In this document: one piece after another, positions 8,284 through 18,718 of the stretch
Layout: every line of letters starts with the position of its first letter
How positions within the stretch are numbered: position 1 is the stretch's first letter
Assembly (NCBI GenBank): GCA_014377455.1
Contig: JACMPO010000092.1
Location: 1 to 57,550 of the forward strand
Direction: 5' to 3'
Origin: Flavobacterium sp.
Lineage (GTDB): Bacteria; Bacteroidota; Bacteroidia; Flavobacteriales; Flavobacteriaceae
DNA length: 57,550 nt
The notes under the pieces: model-generated
Databases searched by the model: none
What the model was told of the DNA's origin: nothing
Seen by the model: the letters and a program-made list of their open reading frames with translations, nothing else
Made by a program: the position numbers and the translations under genes

Positions 8284-9270
8284 TTACGTTGACATTATTT
8301 CTGAAACGCGCAATAATTCTCGATCTATTTCCGATTTTCCTTTTATGGCTAATTCCAATGGTGTTAAGGCTACTTTATCGTTCAACATTCCCACCATATA
8401 ATTTGATTTTCCTTCTAATATAGATTCTACTGCCTTCACTCCTAGCCTCGAAGCCAAAACCCGATCGTAACATGATGGCGATCCACCACGTTGCATGTGA
8501 CCCAAAACCGAAACACGAACATCATATTCAGGAAGATTTTCTTCAATGTAGTCTTTCAGTTCAAATACATTTTTGCCTATTTTATCGCCTTCTGCAATTA
8601 CAACAATACTTGACGATTTGCCTGATGCTTTACTTTTCTTTAAAGAATCTAACAATCGTTCCAATCCTAAATCTTCTTCCGGAATTAGAATTTCTTCAGC
8701 ACCAGCGCCAATTCCAGCATTTAGAGCAATATGTCCCGCATCACGACCCATTACCTCAACAAGAAATAACCGATTGTGCGAACTGGCTGTATCTCTAATT
8801 TTATCGATAACTTCAACTACAGTATTTAAGGCAGTGTCGAATCCTAAAGTGTGACTGGTTCCAAAAATATCATTATCGATGGTGCCAGGAATTCCCATCA
8901 CTGGAAATCCATATTCGCTATTAAATATCTCAGCACCAGTAAAACTTCCATCACCACCAATTATTACTAATGAATCGATTCCAGCTTTTACTAAATTATC
9001 GTATGCTTTTTTTCGACCTTCGGGAGTCATAAACTCTTTAGATCGAGCCGATTTTAAAATTGTTCCTCCTTTGTTAACGATATTATTTACAGAACGAGCG
9101 TTCATTTCTTTAAAATCGCCTTCAATCATACCCTGATATCCACGATATATTCCTACACAATCGATGTTATGAAAAGCACAAGTTCTTACCACTGATCGTA
9201 TTGCGGCGTTCATTCCCGGAGAATCTCCACCCGAAGTGAGTACTCCTATTTTTGTAATAGTTTTTGGCAT
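8284..9270 (-). CDS. pfkA: ATP-dependent 6-phosphofructokinase
   Basis: Family A phosphofructokinase, 328 residues, close to the usual 320. The nucleotide-binding LTSGGDSPGMNAAIR is at 11-25, the second glycine motif GGDGSF at 105-110, and the catalytic PGTIDND at 128-134. The Gly at the motif position GGDGS, rather than Lys in a later motif, fits ATP rather than pyrophosphate use, though this is a family-level inference. It phosphorylates fructose 6-phosphate and commits it to glycolysis. Downstream on the same strand is gap, so the two may be co-expressed. The 163-bp spacer upstream separates it from the tamB-like gene. Confidence 0.96.
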   Translation of the reverse strand: MPKTITKIGVLTSGGDSPGMNAAIRSVVRTCAFHNIDCVGIYRGYQGMIEGDFKEMNARSVNNIVNKGGTILKSARSKEFMTPEGRKKAYDNLVKAGIDSLVIIGGDGSFTGAEIFNSEYGFPVMGIPGTIDNDIFGTSHTLGFDTALNTVVEVIDKIRDTASSHNRLFLVEVMGRDAGHIALNAGIGAGAEEILIPEEDLGLERLLDSLKKSKASGKSSSIVVIAEGDKIGKNVFELKDYIEENLPEYDVRVSVLGHMQRGGSPSCYDRVLASRLGVKAVESILEGKSNYMVGMLNDKVALTPLELAIKGKSEIDRELLRVSEIMST

Positions 9271-9433
9271 TAATACTTGTAATGATTAGGTTGTAAAAAT
9301 AGCAAAGTAGCGTTTACTTTTTGTGTAAGTAGTTTAAAATTTGATTGAATTAATAAAATTCAAACGTTTTCGTTGATAAGTTTCTATTTTATAAGCTACA
9401 AAAATAGTAATTTGATAAATACATATTTTGCAA

Positions 9434-12400
9434 TCAATCCTCATTTGGGATTGCCTGCTTGTTATGAATTACTTCATCACCCGATTTATTTTCGTCTTTT
9501 TTATCTTTTTCTGTTTTATCAATAAATTTTGATCCTTCTGGCAATGGATTTGAATCCTCAGTATCATCAACTGGTTTTTGCAATTTACCAAGTTTGTTTT
9601 TCTTGAAAATTTTGTTCACGAGTTCGCTGAAAGTATCAAAATCGACTTCGTAAGAAACTCCAATTCCTTGTGTGTAACCAATTCCTTGACCAATGTAATT
9701 TATATCGTTCTCTCTATTAAAGATTCTCAAATTTAATGTTCCATCGTCATTTACTCGATACTGAGCTTCAAAATTCCCTACCACAGCTGATTCGCTTACG
9801 CCACCAACGGGAACACCTACTTTTCCATTTATGGTGATACGATCATTAATTTTTGTAGAAAGCGTAACACCAAATCGACTATTGGTTTGATTTAAAGCGG
9901 ACTTATCGCCTTGGACATAATCAACATTGAGTTGAATTTTATCGTTATCACTTTTAAAAATATCTCCAAACAAGGCACTTGCTTTTTCATATAATAAATT
10001 GGTAGGTTGCGTTTGCCCAACGCCTTCTTGACTTAAAAAACTTCCTGTGGCAAGTAGCGTCAATGCTTGTGTTTGACGTGCATCTTTATCGCCCAATTTA
10101 GCTTCAATTTCAGATTTACGAACAGAATTTACATTTGGAAAATTAATATTAAAATCAGGTTCTGGATTCCGCAAGCTTCCTTTAACACCTATGACAACTT
10201 CAACTGGAATTTTTTTATTAAATGAATTTGTTCCAATTAACACATCGGGATTGGCTTGGGTTTTGTAAACTGCTTCTAAATTCAAATTGGCTTTAAATGG
10301 ATCGCCTTCCCAAACTATCGAACCGTATTTTTTCACAGTAAATTTCTTATCGATTAATCCACCATATTTAAAATTGTAAACTCCTTCCCAAACTTGAAAA
10401 TCCCCATAAATTTCAAATTTTCCCCCAGTATTAATAGCTAAATTTAATGTTCCGTTGCCGCTTCCTTTCATTCCATGACCTGAATCTCGATCTAAAATTA
10501 CTTCAATCGATGCAACCGGTGTAATTTCAAAATCGAAATTCATTTCCAGTCCGTTATAATTTTTATCTAAGTTTGGATCTGGAAGTCCCAGTTTATATTT
10601 TTCATTTTTGGTAACAAAGTGAATGTAATTTTTATCTCCAATAGACTCAGCGTTATTGATGGGGATTTTAATATCGGTTCCTTTTTCAGATTTTGCTTTT
10701 ACATTAATTGTCAAACCACTTGTAGGTCCTTTAATTGTGGCGCCACCTTTTATAAATGCTGTACCAAAATAAGCTGCGTCTTCGTGATCTTTGGTATTTA
10801 AAGCCAACAATCTATTGGAATCAATAGTTAAATCTAGTTCCCAATTTCCAAATTGTTTGTGTTTTATAAATCCTTCTAAACTAGCTTCTGTATTGTATTT
10901 TGAATCTGTAATATTTGTTTTTGGAATGGAAAATTTATTTTTTGTGATGTCTATAATGGAGTTGGAATCAATCATATAATCTACATTAAGATACGGAATT
11001 GTAAGTCCCACATCGTCTGCAAGTAATCGTCCGTTGTAATCTATATCGCTAACTTTCCCAGTTAAAGTAGTATTTCCTGTTATAAACCCTCGAATATTAG
11101 AAATTACTTCGCCTCCTAAATTGCTTAATACACCAAGGTTGAATTTCTGGAAGTTTAAATCTAAATTTATTAGCGTTTCGGAACCAGCAATTTGCAAATT
11201 ACCATCGGCTGTAAACGATTTTACATTTTCGTTTTCAATAACCGATTTTATGTAAAACTTTTGAAAATTTTCATCTCCTTTTATATCTAGGGTTAAATCA
11301 CCAAGTTTGTTATCATTTATAAATAATTCCTTTATATCCAGTTGTGCTGTAGGCTGATAAATTGAATTATTTTGTTTTAAATATAAATCGCCATTCAGCC
11401 TTCCGTCAAATTTAAATTTTTGAATATCGGGTGTAACTTTATTTAAATCAACATCGTGAAACGTAAGTCGTAAATCTTTGGTGAGCTTTCCGTCGAGCAA
11501 TCCTGTAATTTGCATGGACTGATTTTCGTGTGAAATAATAATGTCATCAAAAGTGAAATTTTTAAACCCTTTATCAAAAACTAATTTATTTTTATCATCA
11601 TTTTTTTCGTTAATAAACCATAAATAATCTTTGAAAGTAACTTCTGATTTGCTAAATCCTACTATGTTTTTATTATCCTTATTTATTGTATGATATAAGT
11701 TAAGATTGAAATTATCCTTTCCTTTTTCGCCACCTTTAAACTCGACTCTAAAAGCCAAAGTATCTTTAGAGGTTACATTTATCAGTGAAAAATCGCGTGC
11801 TTTGTAATATTTAGTTTTTATACTGTCTATTTGAACGAATGTATTGTAAAGTGGATTTTTATTATCTATTTCAAATCGAACATTATCCAAATGGTTATCA
11901 AAAGCATCGATTTTTTTTGAATTGAAATTCATTTTAAAATCATTAGTATCCGATTTGATGCTTCCAGTGAGTGTTGCAGTGGAATCGATGGAAATTTTAG
12001 GATTTAGGATTTCAACAATTTTATTGAACTCCGAAAAATCAAATTTTAAATATTGTCCTCTCTTTAAGGGATCTAATTTAAAGTTGGTGTACAAACTACC
12101 CAGCGAGTTTTGCACCATTCTTTGGATTTGAGTAAAATCAAATTTTCCTGATATTTCTCCTTTTATAGCATTTGGTGAATAAATACTAATGACGCGTTCA
12201 TCATTTGCATCAAATTTTGAACTAGCAGTAAGTTTATCAAAAAAGTAAACATCTTTTGGATTTTGATATGAAGCATTTGTAACTTCAATATCGCCACGTA
12301 AATTATTAACTGAATTCCCTGCAACCTTAATTACCACATCGCCTTTAAAAACTGAAATGGAATCGTTTACAAAATTCAACTTTTTAAGATTTACATAATC

Positions 12401-13999
12401 CACTTTTGCATGAAAATCATATACATTTTCCCGTTTTGATAAATCTACTAATCCGTTGAAATCCAAAAATAAATTAGGGTCGTTCACATTGATTTTGCCT
12501 TTAAATATTGGTTTTTTAAAACTACCATCTACATTGATATTTTGATAGGTATATCCGTTATATCGAGCACTTTTAATATTGCCTGAGAACTTGGTATTCA
12601 AATATTTTTCGGTAAACCCTTTGCCATCAATGTCAATATCTAAAGTCACTTTACCAATATCTTTTCGGTTTAAAAAACTTCCAACATCAAAATTGTCTAA
12701 AATAATGGAACCATTGTAGGAAGCATCATTGATGTTATTCAAATTTGTCATCAATAATTGCGATTTTATATTTCCTAATATGGTTTTTAAAGTGAAATCG
12801 GCATCTATTGTTTTGGTTGTAATCTCGGCATCGCCACTAAGTGTAAAACGTCCTAATTTTTTCAAAGAAGAGGGTAACTTTTTCCCCAAAACATTGGGTA
12901 TTAAACTCGTTAAATTATCATAACTGGAAGCAACTTTTATAAACTTCCCCTTCATATAAAATTCACCTTCAGACGCTTTAGCAAATAAGTTTTTGAAATT
13001 TACATCGCCTACAATTTGAGAGTTTTTAGTATCTATTAATACCAAATTTTTTAACATCAAGTTGTTTAAAGTGCCATCAATTTTAGCTTTGAAATTAAAA
13101 TTTTGGTTGGGAGCAATTTCAGTGTAAAAGTAACGAATATCGTTCGAAGCAATTTTGGCATTTAAGGTTGTGATATCAAAAATTACTCTGTTATTAAAAT
13201 CAGAAAAATCTTTATTGTCTCGATTGTATTTTAAAATTACAGTTCCCTTAAAATTTGAATTTTTTGTAACCAAATCAAGTTCTTTAAGCGAAATATTTTT
13301 TTTGGTATAATTAAACTTCGAACTCAAGTTTTCAACAATTAACCCATGATGGTCATGAAAATTCATTCCATCAATATCCATATTAACCTCTGGACCTAAA
13401 ATTTTAAAGTTGTTTAAAACTCCATTTAATTTAGTAAAATCAACATCTTTTGGAACTGTTCTATTTTCATTAATTAAAACAAAACGAGTGTTTGTAATGA
13501 TAATTTTTTTAGAAGTCATAAAGAAAAGCTTGTTAGATTTCTTTTTAGTTTCAAACGCTTTTAGAAATATATCAAAATTTGAGTCTTTCTCCTTTTTATA
13601 TGTTTTAAGATTAAAAACCAATCCATCGGCTCTAATATTTCCAAATAATAAGTCACCATTAATGAGTTTATTTGCATCAAGAATGCTTGTGTTTAGTCTT
13701 GTTGCATAAATTAAAGTGTCATTTCGATAATCTTTTATCAAAACCTTTTTCAGTTTTACGCTTCCAAAAATGGTTAGTGCAACTTGATCTACATAAATGT
13801 GAGTGCCGTATTTTTTATTGAGTTTATCAGTATAGTAATGAGCTATTTTTGTTTGAACACTTGGAATTGTTAAGGCAATTCCTGCACCTAACAACAGTAA
13901 TAACAACACGAGAAGAGTGCGAAGTACTATTTTACGAAAAGTTTTAAAACGCGATTTTTTTATGTTTTCTTCCAAAATTAAAACAGATGTTTTGAACAA
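9434..13999 (-). CDS. TamB-like translocation/assembly module protein
   Basis: Very large envelope protein of 1521 residues. It has a basic cytoplasmic start, one membrane anchor at about residues 26-45 (a run of Leu ending GAGIALTIPSVQ), a long beta-rich periplasmic region of repeated short strands, and a C-terminal DUF490/TamB domain at about 1050-1450. TamB-family proteins bridge inner and outer membrane and act in outer-membrane protein assembly or bulk phospholipid transport. The last 60 residues form a charged Lys/Asp/Glu tail (SNPLPEGSKFIDKTEKDKK region) that looks disordered. It is divergently transcribed from tsaD across an 88-bp spacer. No BamA/TamA homologue lies next to it. The assignment rests on architecture and C-terminal motifs. 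Confidence 0.85.
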   Translation of the reverse strand: MFKTSVLILEENIKKSRFKTFRKIVLRTLLVLLLLLLGAGIALTIPSVQTKIAHYYTDKLNKKYGTHIYVDQVALTIFGSVKLKKVLIKDYRNDTLIYATRLNTSILDANKLINGDLLFGNIRADGLVFNLKTYKKEKDSNFDIFLKAFETKKKSNKLFFMTSKKIIITNTRFVLINENRTVPKDVDFTKLNGVLNNFKILGPEVNMDIDGMNFHDHHGLIVENLSSKFNYTKKNISLKELDLVTKNSNFKGTVILKYNRDNKDFSDFNNRVIFDITTLNAKIASNDIRYFYTEIAPNQNFNFKAKIDGTLNNLMLKNLVLIDTKNSQIVGDVNFKNLFAKASEGEFYMKGKFIKVASSYDNLTSLIPNVLGKKLPSSLKKLGRFTLSGDAEITTKTIDADFTLKTILGNIKSQLLMTNLNNINDASYNGSIILDNFDVGSFLNRKDIGKVTLDIDIDGKGFTEKYLNTKFSGNIKSARYNGYTYQNINVDGSFKKPIFKGKINVNDPNLFLDFNGLVDLSKRENVYDFHAKVDYVNLKKLNFVNDSISVFKGDVVIKVAGNSVNNLRGDIEVTNASYQNPKDVYFFDKLTASSKFDANDERVISIYSPNAIKGEISGKFDFTQIQRMVQNSLGSLYTNFKLDPLKRGQYLKFDFSEFNKIVEILNPKISIDSTATLTGSIKSDTNDFKMNFNSKKIDAFDNHLDNVRFEIDNKNPLYNTFVQIDSIKTKYYKARDFSLINVTSKDTLAFRVEFKGGEKGKDNFNLNLYHTINKDNKNIVGFSKSEVTFKDYLWFINEKNDDKNKLVFDKGFKNFTFDDIIISHENQSMQITGLLDGKLTKDLRLTFHDVDLNKVTPDIQKFKFDGRLNGDLYLKQNNSIYQPTAQLDIKELFINDNKLGDLTLDIKGDENFQKFYIKSVIENENVKSFTADGNLQIAGSETLINLDLNFQKFNLGVLSNLGGEVISNIRGFITGNTTLTGKVSDIDYNGRLLADDVGLTIPYLNVDYMIDSNSIIDITKNKFSIPKTNITDSKYNTEASLEGFIKHKQFGNWELDLTIDSNRLLALNTKDHEDAAYFGTAFIKGGATIKGPTSGLTINVKAKSEKGTDIKIPINNAESIGDKNYIHFVTKNEKYKLGLPDPNLDKNYNGLEMNFDFEITPVASIEVILDRDSGHGMKGSGNGTLNLAINTGGKFEIYGDFQVWEGVYNFKYGGLIDKKFTVKKYGSIVWEGDPFKANLNLEAVYKTQANPDVLIGTNSFNKKIPVEVVIGVKGSLRNPEPDFNINFPNVNSVRKSEIEAKLGDKDARQTQALTLLATGSFLSQEGVGQTQPTNLLYEKASALFGDIFKSDNDKIQLNVDYVQGDKSALNQTNSRFGVTLSTKINDRITINGKVGVPVGGVSESAVVGNFEAQYRVNDDGTLNLRIFNRENDINYIGQGIGYTQGIGVSYEVDFDTFSELVNKIFKKNKLGKLQKPVDDTEDSNPLPEGSKFIDKTEKDKKDENKSGDEVIHNKQAIPNED

Positions 14000-14087
14000 G
14001 AAACCTTTAAAATAGTTACTTTTGTATTTGATGTAAAAATATAATTTATTACCATATTATACTATACTTAAGCAAAAATTATACCCA

Positions 14088-15110
14088 ATGTTACCAAAAG
14101 ATATTTTTATACTTGCCATCGAAAGTTCATGTGATGACACAGCATGTGCAGTATTAAAAAATAATAAAGTTTTGTCCAATGTCGTCGCGGGTCAAAAAAT
14201 TCATGAATTATATGGTGGTGTGGTTCCTGAACTTGCCTCAAGAGCTCATCAACAAAATATTGTCCCAGTGATAGAAGTTGCTTTGAAAAATGCAAATGTT
14301 TCTAAAAATCAACTTTCTGCCATCGCTTTTACTCAGGGTCCAGGATTAATGGGATCACTTTTAGTGGGAACTTCATTTGCAAAATCATTAGCGATGGCAC
14401 TTGAAATTCCTCTTATTGCTGTAAATCATATGCATGCTCACATTTTGGCTCATTTTATTGATGAAGAAGGTTTTAATAAACCCGACTTTCCCTTTTTAGC
14501 TTTAACAATATCTGGTGGTCACACCCAAATCGTTAAAGTGAATGGTTTTTTTGATTTGGAAATAATAGGTGAAACTACTGATGACGCTGTTGGAGAAGCA
14601 TTTGACAAATCAGCAAAAATTTTAGGATTGCCATATCCAGGTGGACCATTGGTAGACAAATTTGCCAAAGAAGGAAATCCAAAAGCATTTCAATTTACTA
14701 AACCAAAAGTACCCAATCTAGATTTTAGTTTTTCTGGTCTTAAAACCCAAATATTATATTTCATTCAGAAAAATGTTGCTAAAGATCCAGATTTTATTGA
14801 ACAAAATAAAGTAGATATTTGTGCTTCTATTCAACATACTATTATTGAGATATTGATGGAAAAATTAAAAATGGCGGTTTCGCAAACAGGAATTACACAA
14901 ATCGCTATTGGAGGTGGAGTTTCCGCAAATTCAGGAATCAGAACAACTTTAAAAAATGCTGAAAACTTGTATGGCTGGAAAACATTTATTCCAAAATTTG
15001 AATACACAACCGATAATGCAGCGATGATAGGTATTGTAGGTTATCAAAAATATTTACACGATAAGTTTGAAGATGCAACCGTAACTTCCAAAGCTAGAAT
15101 TGAATTTTAA
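14088..15110 (+). CDS. tsaD: tRNA N6-threonylcarbamoyladenosine (t6A37) transferase subunit TsaD
   Basis: 340-residue member of the Kae1/TsaD family. It transfers the threonylcarbamoyl group from the TsaC/TsaB-associated intermediate to A37 of ANN-decoding tRNAs. The N-terminal AIESSCDDTA is at 10-19. The metal-binding histidines are His114 and His118 in NHMHAHILAHF, and the glycine-rich ISGGHTQIV and GGGVSANSG motifs are present. The partner ATPase TsaE is encoded at 50360-50767, far away in the same window. The rsmE start is 2 nt after the stop codon, so the two genes and the DUF4159 gene behind them form a tight operon. Confidence 0.97.
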   Translation: MLPKDIFILAIESSCDDTACAVLKNNKVLSNVVAGQKIHELYGGVVPELASRAHQQNIVPVIEVALKNANVSKNQLSAIAFTQGPGLMGSLLVGTSFAKSLAMALEIPLIAVNHMHAHILAHFIDEEGFNKPDFPFLALTISGGHTQIVKVNGFFDLEIIGETTDDAVGEAFDKSAKILGLPYPGGPLVDKFAKEGNPKAFQFTKPKVPNLDFSFSGLKTQILYFIQKNVAKDPDFIEQNKVDICASIQHTIIEILMEKLKMAVSQTGITQIAIGGGVSANSGIRTTLKNAENLYGWKTFIPKFEYTTDNAAMIGIVGYQKYLHDKFEDATVTSKARIEF

Positions 15111-15111
15111 G

Positions 15112-15822
15112 ATGCAGTTATTTTACACACCATTACTTTCTAAAACTCAAACTTCATTCATTTTCGATAAAGAGGAAAGCAAACATATTGTAAAAGTATT
15201 GCGTAAAAAAGAAGGCGATATACTGCTTGTAACCAATGGTTTAGGATTTCTATTTGAAACACAAATAAAATTAGCGTCAGATAATAAATGTGCTATTTCA
15301 ATTGTGTCTTTCACTAAGCAAGAAAAGTCTTCATTCTATTTACATTTAGCTGTTGCTCCAACCAAAATGAATGAACGATATGAATGGTTTTTAGAAAAAG
15401 CTACCGAAATAGGAATCCAAGAAATTACTCCTATAATTTGTGATCATTCTGAACGTAAAATAATTAAAATAGATCGATTTCAAAAGATAATTGAAACAGC
15501 AATGAAACAATCGTTGCATTTGTATTTACCAAAATTTAATGAACCCGTTTTATACAAAAATTTTGTGACAAAACAGTTTAAGGGTCAGAAATTCATTGCG
15601 CATTGTGAAGACATTGATAAAAAATCCTTGAAATCAGAATTAAAACCGAACGAAAATGTAACTCTATTAATTGGTCCCGAAGGCGATTTCTCTCAAAAAG
15701 AAATTCAGTTAGCATTGGAACACAAATTTAATCCTGTATCTTTGGGTATAACCAGATTACGAACCGAAACTGCCGCTGTTGTTGCTTGCCATAGTGTGGT
15801 TTTTACAAATGAAAAAAAATAA
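15112..15822 (+). CDS. rsmE: 16S rRNA m3U1498 methyltransferase RsmE
   Basis: SPOUT-fold methyltransferase of 236 residues with an N-terminal PUA-like domain and a C-terminal knotted SAM-binding domain. The knot motifs are visible: LLIGPEGDFSQKEI (at about 182-195) and the closing LGITRLRTETAAVVA. It methylates N3 of U1498 in 16S rRNA. I chose the ATG at 15112, 2 nt after the tsaD stop. A start at 15100 would overlap tsaD and add four residues that do not fit the family start MQLFY. Its stop is 1 nt from the ATG of the next gene, so translation is probably coupled. Confidence 0.93.
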   Translation: MQLFYTPLLSKTQTSFIFDKEESKHIVKVLRKKEGDILLVTNGLGFLFETQIKLASDNKCAISIVSFTKQEKSSFYLHLAVAPTKMNERYEWFLEKATEIGIQEITPIICDHSERKIIKIDRFQKIIETAMKQSLHLYLPKFNEPVLYKNFVTKQFKGQKFIAHCEDIDKKSLKSELKPNENVTLLIGPEGDFSQKEIQLALEHKFNPVSLGITRLRTETAAVVACHSVVFTNEKK

Positions 15823-15823
15823 A

Positions 15824-16462
15824 ATGAAAAAAATAATTTTCTTATTACTATTGCTTCCATTACTTGGTTTTTCACAAGAAATTGCATTGCTTAAATATAA
15901 TGGTGGTGGCGATTGGTATGCAAATCCAACTTCGTTACCCAATTTGATTAAATACAGTAATCAAAATATTAAAACTACAATAAAATCAAAACCTGCAACT
16001 GTCGAGCCAGGAAGTCCAGATATTTTTTCATATCCCTTTGTTCACGCAACAGGTCATGGAAATATTGTTTTTAATGATGCTGAAATTCTAAATTTGAGAA
16101 ACTATATGTTATCTGGTGGTTTTATGCATTTTGATGACAATTATGGTTTAGATGAATACCTTAGAAAACAAATAAAATTAATTTTTCCCAACAATAATTT
16201 AGTCGAAATTCCTGCCAATCATCCTATTTTTCAAAAACCGTTCAACTTTGCATCGGGATTACCAAAAATTCATGAACACGATGGTAAACGAGCTCAAGCA
16301 TTTGGTATTTTTGAAAACAATCGATTGGTTTTACTTTATACTTACGAATGTGATTTGGGAGATGGTTGGGAAGACCAAGATGTGCACAACGATCCAAAAG
16401 AAGTTCGTGAAAAAGCACTGAAAATGGGAGCTAACATCTTAAATTATATTTTTAATGACTAG
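15824..16462 (+). CDS. DUF4159 secreted protein
   Basis: 212 residues with a signal peptide (MKKIIFLLLLLPLLGFSQ, cleavage after about residue 18). The mature part carries LLKYNGGGDWYANPTSLPNL, DIFSYPFVHATGHGNI, GGFMHFDDNYG and YECDLGDGWED. These match the DUF4159 family as I know it, a domain with a flavodoxin/glutamine amidotransferase-like fold seen in Bacteroidetes and Planctomycetes. Its biochemical function is unknown, and secretion to the periplasm is inferred from the signal. The ATG at 15824 lies 1 nt after the rsmE stop. A start at 15779 would lie inside rsmE and has no signal peptide. Confidence 0.8.
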   Translation: MKKIIFLLLLLPLLGFSQEIALLKYNGGGDWYANPTSLPNLIKYSNQNIKTTIKSKPATVEPGSPDIFSYPFVHATGHGNIVFNDAEILNLRNYMLSGGFMHFDDNYGLDEYLRKQIKLIFPNNNLVEIPANHPIFQKPFNFASGLPKIHEHDGKRAQAFGIFENNRLVLLYTYECDLGDGWEDQDVHNDPKEVREKALKMGANILNYIFND

Positions 16463-16570
16463 AGCAAAATATAATTGTTAATAAATTGTTAGTAGTAGTT
16501 AATTAATTTTAGTGATCAATCGTTAATAAATCTTATATTGCATTATAATTAACTAAAAAACTATTTATTT

Positions 16571-17533
16571 ATGAAAAAGTTACTGCTGTCATTATCAATT
16601 GTGGCGATGCTATTTTCTTGTCAAAACGAGGATTCAAAACAAGCAAATTCAACTACCACATCCAATTTAAAAAGAGCTTGTGCAACGCAAGAAGTTTTAG
16701 AAAGACAATTGTCTGAAGATCCAGAGCTAGCTAACAAAATGAACAAAATTGAGGAATTTACTCAAAAATACATTCAAAAAGGCGATTTTAACCGACTTGT
16801 AAACGGAAAAATTCAAATTCCTGTTGTAGTAAATATATTGTATAAAACAGCTGCTGAAAACATTTCACAAGCACAAATTCAATCACAAATAGATGTATTG
16901 AATAAAGATTATACTGCAACCAATTCTGATTTTAATCAAGTACCAGCATTATTTTCTGGTGTAAAAGCTAACATTGGAATTACATTTGTTTTAGATCAAA
17001 TTATTAGAAAATCGACTACAAAAACCTCTTGGGGAACTGCAGATGCAATGAAGAAAACTTCAAAAGGTGGTATTGCTCCTACGTCTCCAACTACAAAATT
17101 AAACCTTTGGGTTTGTACCATTGGTGGTGGAATTTTAGGTTATGCGCAATTTCCTGGTGGCTCATCTGCAACTGATGGAGTTGCAATAGATTCAAAATAT
17201 TTTGGGCTTTCAGGCAGTGCAAATTCTCCTTACAACTTAGGTCGTACAGCAAGTCACGAAGTGGGACATTGGATGAATTTACGTCACATTTGGGGGGATG
17301 CAACTTGCGGAAGCGACTTAGTTTCGGACACACCAACTCACGATGGAGCAAATTTTGGAGTTCCAGCTTACCCAAAATACAGTACTTGCTCAGGAACACC
17401 TGTTGAAATGACAATGAATTACATGGATTATACAGATGATAACGCAATGTATATGTTTACAAACGGACAAAAAGATAGAATGACAGCAATTTTTGCAATT
17501 GGTGGAGCAAGAAATTCTTTTGCACAACCTTAA
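16571..17533 (+). CDS. zinc metalloprotease lipoprotein, M43 (pappalysin/cytophagalysin) type
   Basis: 320 residues with a lipoprotein signal (lipobox MLFSC, Cys17). A pro-like region of about 70 residues precedes the catalytic domain. The zinc motif is HEVGHWMNLRH, with His229, Glu230, His233 and His239, the extended HExxHxxxxxH of metzincins. A Met-turn MNYMDYTDD follows about 60 residues later. This is the M43 pattern, and family members cleave extracellular proteins. Cysteines around the motif (TCGSD, YSTCSG) are placed as in M43 proteases. There is no T9SS C-terminal domain. The lipobox points to cell-surface or periplasmic anchoring. A terminator hairpin lies 20 nt after the stop. Confidence 0.88.
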   Translation: MKKLLLSLSIVAMLFSCQNEDSKQANSTTTSNLKRACATQEVLERQLSEDPELANKMNKIEEFTQKYIQKGDFNRLVNGKIQIPVVVNILYKTAAENISQAQIQSQIDVLNKDYTATNSDFNQVPALFSGVKANIGITFVLDQIIRKSTTKTSWGTADAMKKTSKGGIAPTSPTTKLNLWVCTIGGGILGYAQFPGGSSATDGVAIDSKYFGLSGSANSPYNLGRTASHEVGHWMNLRHIWGDATCGSDLVSDTPTHDGANFGVPAYPKYSTCSGTPVEMTMNYMDYTDDNAMYMFTNGQKDRMTAIFAIGGARNSFAQP

Positions 17534-17553
17534 TAATTAATACATAAAATTTT

Positions 17554-17584
17554 AAAACTCGCTATTGTAGCGAGTTTTTTTTTT
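17554..17584 (+). terminator. intrinsic terminator
   Basis: AAACTCGCTA and TAGCGAGTTT flank a 3-nt loop, followed by a long T-run. It lies 20 bp after the metalloprotease stop codon. Confidence 0.85.
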
Positions 17585-17606
17585 ATATTTACTTTTTACT
17601 TTTTAT

Positions 17607-18698
17607 ATGATAACTTCAAAAACTATTGCGAGTGGTATTTTAAAAGCAGTTACAGTAATTGCTTTGGTAAGTTTGCTTTTGGTTTTTATTTATAAAATAC
17701 AATCAGTACTGATTTATATAGTATTAGCAATTGTTTTTTCATTAATAGCAAATCCAATTGTTGAATTTCTAAAACATAAATTAAAATTTAAAAACGCACT
17801 TGCTGTTATCACAACCTTATTAATTTTTCTAGTCATTTTTGTAGGACTGCTGTTTTTATTTGTGCCTATGTTACTCTCTGAAAGTTCAAATTTATCTTTA
17901 CTCGATACCAATTCAATCGAAAAAAAATGTCTTGAAGTTTATTCTCAGTTAAATTTCTATTTACAAAAAAGGAATATTAACCTAAGTCAAGTTATCAAAT
18001 CGTCAGACCTTACTTCAAAATTAAATTTTTCATTTTTTACTAATTTTTTTAATTCTGTACTAAGCACCATCAGTAGTTTTGGAATCGGTCTTGGTGCTAC
18101 CTTGTTTATAAGTTTCTTTTTTCTAAAAGATAAAGTAACTTTTATAACTGGAATCAAAACCATTATTCCAGATTCAAACGAAGCAAAAATTCTAAATTCC
18201 ATTCATAAAACAAAAGATTTATTATCCCGATATTTTATTGGCTTAGCCATTCAACTTGTCATTGTTTCACTACTTTATCTTATTGTTTTATTAATTTTTG
18301 GAGTACAAAACGCTTTTGTAATTGCATTTTTATGTGCCATTTTAAACATAATTCCTTACGTTGGACCACTTATTGGAGCCATTTTAGCTGGAATTTTAAC
18401 CATGCTTTCAAACATTAATTCCGATTTTCAAACCCAAACATTACCCACAACAATTTATGTCATAATCGGATTTATTATTGTACATCTTTTTGACAGCAAC
18501 GTTGCATCGCCCATTATTTTCTCAAAAAGTGTAAATTCACATCCACTCGAAATATTTTTAATCATTTTAATCGCGGGAATTCTATTCGGAATTGTAGGAA
18601 TGATCATTGCCGTGCCATTATACACCATCTTAAAAGTAGTTGGAAAAGAATTTTTGCCAAACAATAAAATTATACAATTATTAACTCAAAATATTTAG
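17607..18698 (+). CDS. AI-2E family transporter-like membrane protein
   Basis: 363 residues with about seven or eight hydrophobic segments, two near the N-terminus (about 11-50), one at 62-90, one at 150-173 and four between 205 and 345. The signature NIIPYVGPLIGAI at 247-259 is typical of PF01594. Family members were named for autoinducer-2 export, but many act as sodium/proton antiporters or permeases of unknown substrate, so the name should not be read as a quorum-sensing role. It sits between a metalloprotease terminator and a structured intergenic repeat at 18719-18799. Confidence 0.82.
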   Translation: MITSKTIASGILKAVTVIALVSLLLVFIYKIQSVLIYIVLAIVFSLIANPIVEFLKHKLKFKNALAVITTLLIFLVIFVGLLFLFVPMLLSESSNLSLLDTNSIEKKCLEVYSQLNFYLQKRNINLSQVIKSSDLTSKLNFSFFTNFFNSVLSTISSFGIGLGATLFISFFFLKDKVTFITGIKTIIPDSNEAKILNSIHKTKDLLSRYFIGLAIQLVIVSLLYLIVLLIFGVQNAFVIAFLCAILNIIPYVGPLIGAILAGILTMLSNINSDFQTQTLPTTIYVIIGFIIVHLFDSNVASPIIFSKSVNSHPLEIFLIILIAGILFGIVGMIIAVPLYTILKVVGKEFLPNNKIIQLLTQNI

Positions 18699-18718
18699 AA
18701 ACAAATCATTTGGCATTT

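Noticed and set aside
17607..18698. AI-2E family protein as evidence of a quorum-sensing locus
   Set aside because: No luxS or receptor is nearby, and the family has other transport roles.
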